A DNA stretch of 64,000 nucleotides from the NCBI RefSeq assembly GCF_001040945.1, contig NZ_CP011930.1, positions 1,674,001-1,738,000 of the forward strand, in the 5' to 3' direction. The translations under genes and the position numbers were made by a program. Source of the DNA: Herbaspirillum seropedicae (GTDB lineage Bacteria; Pseudomonadota; Gammaproteobacteria; Burkholderiales; Burkholderiaceae_D). Each line of letters begins with the position of its first letter. The stretch's first letter is position 1. The notes below the pieces were generated by a model. That model saw only the letters and a list, made by a program, of their open reading frames with translations, was not told where the DNA came from and made no database searches. Below are positions 33,887 through 41,056 of the stretch, piece by piece.

Positions 33887-34699
33887 TCAGCAAACGCGTT
33901 GCAGGAAGGTCATGACCGCCTGGGCAAACTGTTCAGGCATCTGGTCGGGCATGGGCACCATGCCTTCTTCCAGCGTCTGCAAGCGACTCCCCGCAATGGC
34001 CTGGGCGATGCGCTCGCCATAGGGCGCGGCGTGCGGATCGCGTCCGGCGCGCAGCACCAGGGTGGGAGCGCGCACCAGTCCAATGCGTTCTTCCATCAGG
34101 TAATTGCGCACCACCACGTGGCCGTGGGAGGCCATCGGTCCCGCCTTGATCGCATCGACGATGAAGCGCGAGAGCAGGTCGGTATCGCCCGCCGGATAGT
34201 AGGGCTGGCGGCGCTGCCACAATTCCTGCAGATGGCCGCCATCCTCACGTACCGGCACATCGTCAATGGTGCGCTTGCCCGCGTGAGCAGTGCGGCGGGC
34301 GGCATCGTTGAACGGGCAGGATGACAGCACCAGCGCCGCCACCCGATCAGGCGCTGCCGCTGCGATCTCCATGGCCGTGACGGCGCCGGTGTGATGGCCG
34401 ACCACGGCGGCCTTGCCGATCTCCAGCTGATCCATCACCTCCACCGCCAGTTGCGCCCAGCGCTCGATGGAGTGCTCGTGCAAAGCGGGCCTGCAGGAAT
34501 CCCCAAAGCCCGCCGTATCGAGGGCGAGCGCGCGGTAGCGCTGTCCCAGCAGGGGCAGCACGTCACGAAACTCGTCCCAGGAACGGGGCGTCTGGTGCAA
34601 CAGCAGTACCGGGAAGCCCTCGCCAGCGCTGGCCAGGTGCAATGGGCCGGCGCTGGTGGCGACGAACTGGCGGCGGATGGCGGGAGGCTTGGGATGCAT
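33887..34699 (-). CDS. Alpha/beta hydrolase with His at the nucleophile position
   Basis: A 270-residue alpha/beta-hydrolase-fold protein: VLLLHQTPRSWDEFRDVLP (oxyanion region), LALDTAGFGDSCRP, the nucleophile elbow AVVGHHTGAVTAMEIA at about 100-115, and PTLVLRAGRDPHAAP with the acid. The elbow reads G-H-H-T-G, so the expected Ser, Asp or Cys nucleophile is absent. The C-terminal catalytic His is also not obvious. It may be a cofactor-free or lyase-type member of the fold, or use different chemistry. It is last in the minus-strand catabolic operon, 45 bases after the NTF2-like gene. Confidence 0.85.
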   Translation of the reverse strand: MHPKPPAIRRQFVATSAGPLHLASAGEGFPVLLLHQTPRSWDEFRDVLPLLGQRYRALALDTAGFGDSCRPALHEHSIERWAQLAVEVMDQLEIGKAAVVGHHTGAVTAMEIAAAAPDRVAALVLSSCPFNDAARRTAHAGKRTIDDVPVREDGGHLQELWQRRQPYYPAGDTDLLSRFIVDAIKAGPMASHGHVVVRNYLMEERIGLVRAPTLVLRAGRDPHAAPYGERIAQAIAGSRLQTLEEGMVPMPDQMPEQFAQAVMTFLQRVC

Positions 34700-34744
34700 C
34701 GGTATGAATGACGCTAACGCGCTGGATGATATTGATATAAAAAA

Positions 34745-35308
34745 TTAGTCTTTCATCAGCACCGAATAGCTCGGCACATTGTTGGCCCAACCCGAGGTCA
34801 AGGGCGCGACGAAGACATTCTCGGTACGGGTGCGGGCGATCTTCCAGACGCCATCGACCTTCTTGAACAGGTTGTTGAGCCGGCTGGAACGCAGCAGCGA
34901 CGAACCATCCCCGAAGATCCACGGCTGGCAATGCACCCACTGGCCATCTGCCTGCGTGCATTCGGCGTTGACGTGGATCTGTTCCGAGGTGAGGTAATGC
35001 ACGTTGAGCAGCAGCGCCGGATCCTTCTTCTGGCCCCAGAAGGCCTGGAAGTGCTTGCGGATGGCGTCCTTGCCGACGGCCTGGCCGAACTGGCCTTCGT
35101 AGTAGGCGCCCACGCCTTCCCAGATGGCGTCTTCGGCATAGAGTTCGAGGATCTTCTCGATGCGCTCGGCATCATCGGCCACCGGTTCGGGGCAGGGCGT
35201 GTCGCACAGGAACATGTAGCGGGCCTGGATGCGGCGGATGTCGGCTTCGGCGTCGAGCACGTCGAGGCGGCGTTTGAGTTGCAGGATTTCCTGGTGGAGA
35301 TCGGTCAT
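34745..35308 (-). CDS. SnoaL/NTF2-like protein
   Basis: A 187-residue protein of the nuclear transport factor 2-like fold (SnoaL_4 type): an N-terminal helix DIRRIQARYMFLCDT, ERIEKILELYAEDAIWEGVG, GKDAIRKHFQAFWG, and VDGVWKIARTRTENVFVAP. The fold serves dehydratases, isomerases and small subunits of ring-hydroxylating oxygenases; the reaction here is not known. The start at 35308 follows the conserved N terminus (MTDLHQEILQLKRRLDVL); an open frame further upstream is not needed. It lies 116 bases after the ABC permease gene in the same direction. Confidence 0.85.
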   Translation of the reverse strand: MTDLHQEILQLKRRLDVLDAEADIRRIQARYMFLCDTPCPEPVADDAERIEKILELYAEDAIWEGVGAYYEGQFGQAVGKDAIRKHFQAFWGQKKDPALLLNVHYLTSEQIHVNAECTQADGQWVHCQPWIFGDGSSLLRSSRLNNLFKKVDGVWKIARTRTENVFVAPLTSGWANNVPSYSVLMKD

Positions 35309-35424
35309 GGTGAAGTGTCTCTGTCTTGTTGATGAAGATAAGTCCGACCGCCGGCTTGCGCCGGCGGTCAGCAGTGACGATGCAGTGATGCGGCGATGGG
35401 AGCAGACCCGCCGCATGCTGGCGG

Positions 35425-36243
35425 TCAAAGATAGCGCGCCAGCAGCTTGCGGGTCGCTACGCGCAATACGCGGTCGAACAGGTAGCCGAGGATGCCCAGT
35501 GCGATGATGCCCACGAACACCCACTCGGTGCGGCTGAAGTTGCGCGCTGTCCAGATCAAGGCGCCCAGTCCTTCGCGGGCCGAGACGATCTCGGCCGACA
35601 CCACGGTGAGGAAGGAATTGCCCATGGCGATACGCGCACCGGTGACCATGAATGGCACGGTCGAGGGCAGGATCACGGTGCTCAGGATCTTCCACTGTCC
35701 CGCCCCCAGCGAGGCGGCCGCCCGCAGGCGCAGCGGGTTCACCGCCTGCACGCCGGCAATGGTGTTCAAGGTGACGATGAAGACGGTGGTATAGAAGATC
35801 AGTGCGATCTTGGACAGCTCGCCCGGGCCAAGCCAGATCACCGCCAGCGTGACGAAGGCGATGGGCGGGATGAAACGGAAGAACTCGATGTACGGATCGA
35901 GCAACTGCCGCACCGTTTCAAAGCGGCCCATGAAGATGCCCAGCGGCACTCCAATCACCACCCCCGCGCCCCAGCCGGCCAGGATGCGGCCGGAGGAGGC
36001 CAGCACCGATTGCTGCAGGGTGCCGTCGCTGATCAGCTCCAGCGCCGCCGCCCAGGTCATCGAGACGGATGGCAGGAACAGCGGCGAGGTGGTCAGCGAG
36101 ACCAGTTGCCACAGCACCAGGCCGCCGACGATGGCGATCACCGAGATCAGGAAGGGCCGGGCGGCTTTCAGGCGACGGCCCAGGTTGGATGGCATGGCCG
36201 ACTCTTGCGCCGTCGGCGTGGCTGTCTGTGTGTACTGCGTCAT
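35425..36243 (-). CDS. ABC transporter permease, sulfonate/nitrate/taurine type
   Basis: A 272-residue inner-membrane permease with five or six helices and the SsuC/TauC-type EAA loop (SLGAGQWKILSTVILPSTVP). The C-terminal part (NSFLTVVSAEIVSAREGLG) fits the family. The start overlaps the stop of the ATPase gene by 4 bases (ATGA). Together with the next two genes it forms an ABC importer of the SsuABC family, which takes up alkanesulfonates, taurine, nitrate or related small anions and some aromatic acids. Confidence 0.92.
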   Translation of the reverse strand: MTQYTQTATPTAQESAMPSNLGRRLKAARPFLISVIAIVGGLVLWQLVSLTTSPLFLPSVSMTWAAALELISDGTLQQSVLASSGRILAGWGAGVVIGVPLGIFMGRFETVRQLLDPYIEFFRFIPPIAFVTLAVIWLGPGELSKIALIFYTTVFIVTLNTIAGVQAVNPLRLRAAASLGAGQWKILSTVILPSTVPFMVTGARIAMGNSFLTVVSAEIVSAREGLGALIWTARNFSRTEWVFVGIIALGILGYLFDRVLRVATRKLLARYL

Positions 36244-37037
36244 TTGACTGATTCCTCTTCGAGCAAACCTTGGGCGCGCAATACGCGCGTGACTTCTGCG
36301 CCGATGTCGTCGCGGATGCGCGCATACAGCGCCATGCAGGCCGGATCGGCCGGATCGCGTGGATGCGGCAGGTGCACTTCTTCGATGGTCTTGATATGGG
36401 CGCGTGGACCGGCGGTCATCGTCACCACGCGATCGGCCAGGAGGATGGCTTCCCAGATGTCGTGGGTGACGAAGACGATGGTACAGCCGGTGCTTTTCCA
36501 GATGCGGTCCAGCTCGCTCTGCAACACCTCGCGGGTCTGCGCATCCAGCGCGCCGAAGGGTTCGTCCATCAAGACCACTGAAGGCTCATTGACCAGCACC
36601 CGCGCAATCTGCGCACGCTGGCGCATGCCGCCCGAGAGTTCGGCGGGGAACTTGTCGATGGCGTGCTTCAGACCCACCAGCGAAACATAGCGCTCGGCCG
36701 CGGCGCGCCGCTCGGCGCTGGCGACGCCGCGCAGCTTGAGGCCGTACTCGACGTTCTCGCGCACGCTCAGCCAGGGGAACAGCGCCTCCGATGACTGGAA
36801 CACCACACCACGGTCCAGCCCCGGACCCTTGACGCGCTTGCCGTCCACGCTGATCTCGCCGCTGACATCCTGGAAGCCGGCAATGGCGTTGAGCAGGGTG
36901 GACTTGCCGCAGCCCGAGGGGCCGAGCAGGCAGACGAATTCACCGGCGCGGATATCGAGATCGATGCCGGCCATGATGTCATTGCTGCCAATGGTGAGGC
37001 CCACCCGCTTGAGGGAAACAGAAGATCCATGCGCCAT
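36240..37037 (-). CDS. ABC transporter ATP-binding protein, SsuB/TauB type
   Basis: A 265-residue ATPase of the importer: Walker A GPSGCGKST (about 39-47), signature ELSGGMRQRAQIARVL, Walker B VVLMDEPFGALD, and H-loop FVTHD. The start lies 3 bases after the stop of the binding-protein gene and the end overlaps the permease start, so the three are translated together. The C-terminal tail of about 40 residues (DDIGAEVTRVLRAQGLLEEE) is longer than in SsuB. Confidence 0.92.
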   Translation of the reverse strand: MAHGSSVSLKRVGLTIGSNDIMAGIDLDIRAGEFVCLLGPSGCGKSTLLNAIAGFQDVSGEISVDGKRVKGPGLDRGVVFQSSEALFPWLSVRENVEYGLKLRGVASAERRAAAERYVSLVGLKHAIDKFPAELSGGMRQRAQIARVLVNEPSVVLMDEPFGALDAQTREVLQSELDRIWKSTGCTIVFVTHDIWEAILLADRVVTMTAGPRAHIKTIEEVHLPHPRDPADPACMALYARIRDDIGAEVTRVLRAQGLLEEESVK

Positions 37038-37040
37038 GGC

Positions 37041-38000
37041 TCACCCCTTGTAGAAGCCGCGTTGCAACACCTTGCCCATGTCCACCGGAGCCTTGATGGC
37101 CTGGCGCGACAGCAGGAATTCGCCGATCGCGTTGGCGGTGGCCAGGTCGGTATCGCTGAAGTCGCGCACCACCGGTTCCATATCCTTGAGCGAATTGAGC
37201 GTCTGCGGGATCGGGATGCGGGTGATGGCCTGCACCGACTGGGCCGCGCGCGGCGGGTCCTTGCGGGTGATCTCGGCGGCTTCGGCCAGGGCCTTGAGGA
37301 TCCTGCCGGCCACCTCCTTGTTGGCCGCCAGCCAGGGGGCGGTGGCCGAGAGCCAGAGCGTGCTGGTATAGCCGACATCGCCGCAGGTCATCAGGATATG
37401 GCCGCCTTGCTGCACACCCAGCGTGGGCCAGGGTTCCCAGACGAAGTAGGCGTCGATGTCGCCGCGCGCCAGCAGGGCCGGCAATTCTGGCGGGCCGGAG
37501 CGCACCATCTCGATCTTGCTGGCATCGAGCTTTAGCTGGCGGATGGTCAGGCCGGTGACGTATTCCGAGACCGAGCCGACGACGATGCCGAATTTCCTGA
37601 TCTTGTCGGCCGTGGCGATGTCCTTGCGCGCCACCAGTTTCAAGTAGGTGCGTGACTGGTAGGTCACGGCCAGCGGACGCAGTTCGGCGCGCGCCAGGCG
37701 CACGATGTGGGTCGGTTCTCCCGCGCAGCCCAGATTGACCTGGTTGGCCACCAGCGCATTGAGCGCTTCGCCGCCGTCGGTATAGGACTGCACGCTGACG
37801 TTGGGCGCGCCGTACTTGGCGAAGAGCTTTTCATTGGCCGCCACGAAGAAGGCGGTAAACACCGGGTCGGCGCCCACGCCGATGGTCACGGGTGCGCCTT
37901 GCGCCAGGGCTGGCACGGCAGGCAGGGCGCCGGCGGCGAGCATGGAAGCCGCGCCCAGCAGGAGCTTGCGGCGATGGGGCGAGGGAGTGGAATGGGTCAC
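37041..38000 (-). CDS. ABC transporter substrate-binding protein, NMT1/SsuA type
   Basis: A 319-residue periplasmic protein starting at GTG with GAGG about 8 bases upstream. The twin-arginine-like start (HRRKLLLGAASMLAAGALP, cleavage near PALAQG) suggests Tat or Sec export. The mature part (PVFTAFFVAANEKLFAKYG, LRPLAVTYQSRTYLKLVARKD, GDIDAYFVWEPWPTLG) is an NMT1/THI5-like binding fold as in SsuA. The ligand could be a sulfonate or an aromatic acid. It follows the monooxygenase gene by 115 bases and overlaps nearly at its end with the ATPase gene. Confidence 0.9.
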   Translation of the reverse strand: MTHSTPSPHRRKLLLGAASMLAAGALPAVPALAQGAPVTIGVGADPVFTAFFVAANEKLFAKYGAPNVSVQSYTDGGEALNALVANQVNLGCAGEPTHIVRLARAELRPLAVTYQSRTYLKLVARKDIATADKIRKFGIVVGSVSEYVTGLTIRQLKLDASKIEMVRSGPPELPALLARGDIDAYFVWEPWPTLGVQQGGHILMTCGDVGYTSTLWLSATAPWLAANKEVAGRILKALAEAAEITRKDPPRAAQSVQAITRIPIPQTLNSLKDMEPVVRDFSDTDLATANAIGEFLLSRQAIKAPVDMGKVLQRGFYKG

Positions 38001-38115
38001 GAGCTTGGTCCTCTTTGTCAGTGGGTGGAACGCCAGTGGAGATGGCGGGGGACAGCAACTACAGAGCAGCACATGCAAAACAGGGATGTCTTGCGCCGCT
38101 GGGGGGAGGCGCCTT

Positions 38116-39300
38116 TCAGCGCCTGATGCCCAGCTTTGCAAAGAGTGCGCCAGCACTTTCGTAATTGAGCTCGGACAAGGCCGCGTGCTGCGTTACCACC
38201 ATCGCATCGCGCACGATGCGCTGCAGGCGGTGGCTGCGCTGGATGGCCGCCATGCCGGCGGCCTGGTAGGCGTCGTTGACCACTTCCATCGAGACGCGCG
38301 CCGCATAGGTGGCCGAGAGCTTGAGCATCATGTCGGTCTCTTCGCTGATCGGATTGCCGGCCAGGATCTGTTCCCAGGCCTGTTCGCAGGCGTCATAGAA
38401 GAACATGCGGGCGCTGCGCCACTTGGCTTCGGACAGGCCCAGCTTGATCTTGTAGTAAGCGCGGTCAGCCAGCCGCAGGGCGCCTGGCATGATCTTGGCG
38501 CCGCCGGCCATGTCCGTGACGATGTCCAATGCCGCGCGCGCCAGTCCGATATTGACTGCCGCATGCACCTCAGCCTGGTAGGCCAGGGCCGGATAGCGAT
38601 ACAGCGGTTCGTCGATGAGCCCAGGCGCGCCGCGTGCACAGGTCCATTCATGAGCGACGAATTTATCCTTGAGGCGCGTGTCGTGGCTACCGGTGCCTTG
38701 CATGCCGACCACGTTCCAGTTGTCGATGATTTCCACTTCGGCGGCCGGCATGACGGCCATGAGCGCGGGTCTGGGTGCGCCCTCGTCGCCGCCGCCGTCC
38801 TTGATGCCCACGCCTATCCAGTCCGCCCCCTTGCAGCCGCTGGCGAAGTGCCAGCGTCCGGAGATGTTCCAGCCGCCGGGGACGGGCTTGGCTTCCTGCA
38901 GGGGATAGAGGCCGCCGGCATAGACCTGGTCGGGACCGTCGGCGTAGATCTGTCGTTGCGTCTCGATGGGCAGGGCGGCCAGGTAGGTGTTGGCCGAACC
39001 GAAGGCGGCCACCCAGCCGGCCGAACCATCGGCGCGCGAGATGCGTTCGACCATGGCCAGGAAGGGCGCGGGCGCCAGCGGTTCGCCACCGAAGCGGCGC
39101 GGCGTGCTGGAGCGGAAGATGCCGGCTTGCTTCATCGTGGCGATCAGGTCGCGCGGCACATGGCCCAACTGGTCGAACTCATCGCGACGCGCCGTGACCT
39201 CGGCGATGAGGGTGTCCATCTCGGGCGAGTCAACGTGCGGCGGCAAGGCCGCGACGACTTTTTTCTGGACGGGATAAACATCGAGCGTGATCGAATTCAT
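38116..39300 (-). CDS. Flavin-dependent monooxygenase, acyl-CoA dehydrogenase fold (DszC/SfnB/HsaA-like)
   Basis: A 394-residue class D flavin monooxygenase: ISRADGSAGWVAAFGSANTY, AGGLYPLQEAKPVPGGWNIS, then SGRWHFASGCKGADWIGVG and MQGTGSHDTRLKDKFV, typical of two-component oxygenases that use reduced flavin from a separate reductase. The acyl-CoA dehydrogenase catalytic base Glu is not apparent, as expected for this group. It is first in the minus-strand operon with an SsuABC-type importer, an NTF2-like protein and a hydrolase. Candidate substrates are organosulfur or phenolic compounds. The flavin reductase gene at 30744-31244 is the likely partner. Confidence 0.9.
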   Translation of the reverse strand: MNSITLDVYPVQKKVVAALPPHVDSPEMDTLIAEVTARRDEFDQLGHVPRDLIATMKQAGIFRSSTPRRFGGEPLAPAPFLAMVERISRADGSAGWVAAFGSANTYLAALPIETQRQIYADGPDQVYAGGLYPLQEAKPVPGGWNISGRWHFASGCKGADWIGVGIKDGGGDEGAPRPALMAVMPAAEVEIIDNWNVVGMQGTGSHDTRLKDKFVAHEWTCARGAPGLIDEPLYRYPALAYQAEVHAAVNIGLARAALDIVTDMAGGAKIMPGALRLADRAYYKIKLGLSEAKWRSARMFFYDACEQAWEQILAGNPISEETDMMLKLSATYAARVSMEVVNDAYQAAGMAAIQRSHRLQRIVRDAMVVTQHAALSELNYESAGALFAKLGIRR

Positions 39301-39360
39301 GGCGCACCACTTTGGTTGAAAGAAGGTAGCTGAGTGTCATCCTCGGTCAAAGTAGGGTCA

Positions 39361-39377
39361 AATTCTATTTAGGAATT
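39361..39377. promoter_or_regulatory. Candidate operator before the monooxygenase operon
   Basis: AATTCTATTTAGGAATT has 5-bp arms (AATTC/GAATT) with a 7-base spacer, 60 bases upstream of the monooxygenase start. The nearby GGGTCAAAT (39355-39363) also occurs before the LysR gene at 31433-31441, and GGTCAAA is repeated here one helical turn apart, so this is likely LysR binding DNA. Confidence 0.45.
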
Positions 39378-39608
39378 GGCACAATGAATATTAGTAATAA
39401 TCAGTAGGACGCGCCGCGATGGCGCACGCGGCCCCGGGCCGATGCACTTGCATGAGGCGAAAGTCCGCCATGGGAGCGGGTTTGCAGTGTGGTATGCACC
39501 AAACTTGCGTGGCCTGGCGGCAGCGGTGGGAGACTATTTGGAGTATTGATGGGGCTTATCCGTGGTGCGGATTTGCCTCTTGCCTATAAGCCTGACTACT
39601 ATCGGGAC

Positions 39609-39698
39609 GCAGATTGAAACGACCATCGTTCAGTTTCGCAGAGGCTCCTTCTGGCCTTCTTTTCAGACGGGCTCCGTGAGGAGGCCCGTCTCTTTTCG
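39609..39698 (+). ncRNA. Candidate small RNA with own promoter and terminator
   Basis: A plus-strand unit without an ORF: TTGCCT (39573-39578), 18 bases, TACTAT (39597-39602), then about 90 bases ending in a terminator (stem AGACGGGC/GCCCGTCT, then TCTTTT). Between lies a small hairpin AACGA-CCA-TCGTT and the pyrimidine-rich GGCTCCTTCTGG, whose CUCCUUC could pair with Shine-Dalgarno sequences. It lies in the 443-base gap between the monooxygenase operon promoter and a convergent lipoprotein gene. Expression is not shown. Confidence 0.45.
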
Positions 39699-39743
39699 TT
39701 GTTTCTGGCCGTTATTCTTGATCGTTATTCCTGATGGTCTGTG

Positions 39744-40184
39744 CTACTGGCTCGCGGATTGCCAGTAGGCGTTGTCGCAGCCATGCTGCGCGATATGGTC
39801 CAGCTTGCGGGCGACGGGTTCGCGCTGGAGGATGTCGGTGCGCAAGACCGACACCTGCAAGCCAGAATCACGCAGCCTGCGTGTGGCGTTATCGAATTGC
39901 GCCGGCGCCAGTGCATGGAGGCCGCAAGCCGCATAGAGCCGCGCTTCCGGCGTGGCTTGTTCAGCGTCGACCAGTTGCATGAAGACGGCCAGCGCATCGC
40001 TGGACTTGAGCAGGCGGCGATAGTGTTGCTCGCTCTGGCTGATGTGGCCGATGAAACCGACCTGGCCGAGGGCGAAGGTGGGAGTACGTTGCAAGGCCTG
40101 CAGGTCTTCATTCACGGGAAGGCGGCTGCATGAGAGCATGCAGGTGGGTGTCGATAGCATGCAGAGGATCGTGCTGAGTCTCAT
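39744..40184 (-). CDS. Small lipoprotein of unknown function
   Basis: A 146-residue lipoprotein: MRLSTILCMLSTPTCMLSCSR with the lipobox Cys at about 19. The mature part (LYAACGLHALAPAQFDNATR, then LRTDILQREPVARKLDHI) suggests a helical, HEAT-like structure, with Cys residues that could pair. No family is recognised. Its start is inside or next to the end of a membrane-protein gene on the same strand (overlap at 40192-40184 region), so the small genes here are an operon. Confidence 0.65.
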   Translation of the reverse strand: MRLSTILCMLSTPTCMLSCSRLPVNEDLQALQRTPTFALGQVGFIGHISQSEQHYRRLLKSSDALAVFMQLVDAEQATPEARLYAACGLHALAPAQFDNATRRLRDSGLQVSVLRTDILQREPVARKLDHIAQHGCDNAYWQSASQ

Positions 40185-40191
40185 CGCGTGT

Positions 40192-40494
40192 TTACTTTCC
40201 ATCCTGTCTGCGAGCGGCTTTTCTTCGAGTGTAGAACAGGACTGCCGCCATCAGATAAGGGAAAAGCGCGAAGCCTGTAGCGATTGCTATCTTCAAGGGA
40301 TGACTGCTGAAGCAATAAGTCGAGAGGAAGATGTGGATCGAGAAAAGAAATGATGCCGTCATGATGGCGGCTTTTTCCCTCTCACTCCAGACCACGAGAA
40401 ATGCGCTGCACATGAAATTGGCCAGCAGATAGCCAATCGTCACGTTGAAGGAAATGAGATTGGTCCCGGCATAGAAGGCGAGAAGGGATTGCAT
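40192..40494 (-). CDS. Small membrane protein of unknown function
   Basis: A 100-residue protein with three hydrophobic segments (FYAGTNLISFNVTIGYLLANF, IMTASFLFSIHIFLSTYCF, IAIATGFALFPYLMAAVLFY) and a basic tail (RRKAARRQDGK). It overlaps the upstream gene by one base and precedes a lipoprotein gene, so the three are likely cotranscribed. No family is recognised. Confidence 0.65.
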   Translation of the reverse strand: MQSLLAFYAGTNLISFNVTIGYLLANFMCSAFLVVWSEREKAAIMTASFLFSIHIFLSTYCFSSHPLKIAIATGFALFPYLMAAVLFYTRRKAARRQDGK

Positions 40495-40850
40495 CAGCGC
40501 GCATCCTTTATATTGTTTTTTTCTGAACCAGCGCGATCTCTTCCCTGCGCCAAGAGCAATGCCATTCGCGCTGGCAGCAGGTATTCCAGATGCAATTCAT
40601 TTCCTCTCACGCGCAGCAGCGAGCTGACCAGTGTGATGATGACCGGAAAGGCCACGTCCCAGGTCCAACTGGATATCCCGAAATGCCGCCTCCAGGAAAG
40701 GGGGAGGAGCCATCCCAAGAGCAGGCCGGCAGAGAGGGCCAGCGATGAATACTGCAGATACGTCGCGAAAACCGGCGGTGCGAAGAGGCCGAAGATGAGC
40801 AGGATGAGGATAAAGGCGGCCCCTTGCCATAGTAGATAACGCATCCGCAT
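40494..40850 (-). CDS. Small membrane protein of unknown function
   Basis: A 118-residue protein with three likely membrane helices (YLLWQGAAFILILLIFGLF, YLQYSSLALSAGLLLGWLLP, WTWDVAFPVIITLVSSLLRV) and a charged C terminus. The ATG at 40850 gives a helix directly after a short basic start; an upstream ATG at 40919 would add a polar segment. It is first of three coupled small genes. No family is recognised. Confidence 0.6.
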   Translation of the reverse strand: MRMRYLLWQGAAFILILLIFGLFAPPVFATYLQYSSLALSAGLLLGWLLPLSWRRHFGISSWTWDVAFPVIITLVSSLLRVRGNELHLEYLLPARMALLLAQGRDRAGSEKNNIKDAR

Positions 40851-40998
40851 TCTTTTTTCTCGGTTGACTGGCGACGAAATGGCTGCCGCGCGGGCAGCGC
40901 TTGAAGTGAGTCGCAACAATGCACGAATTCACTGCGAAGGGGTGTAAAGGCGAGCCAGGTTCTGCAAGTGAAGTGCTGTCTTAGAAAATCATCGAGAT

Positions 40999-41029
40999 GA
41001 AAAAAATCGGCCGCGTGAAGGCGGCCGAT
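40999..41029 (-). terminator. Rho-independent terminator of the TonB receptor gene
   Basis: On the minus strand a 9-bp stem (41029-41021 with 41014-41006), 6-base loop, then eight T. It lies 28 bases past the receptor stop. Confidence 0.9.
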
Positions 41030-41056
41030 TGCGATGGGGCGGAAAGTCCGGTTCGC

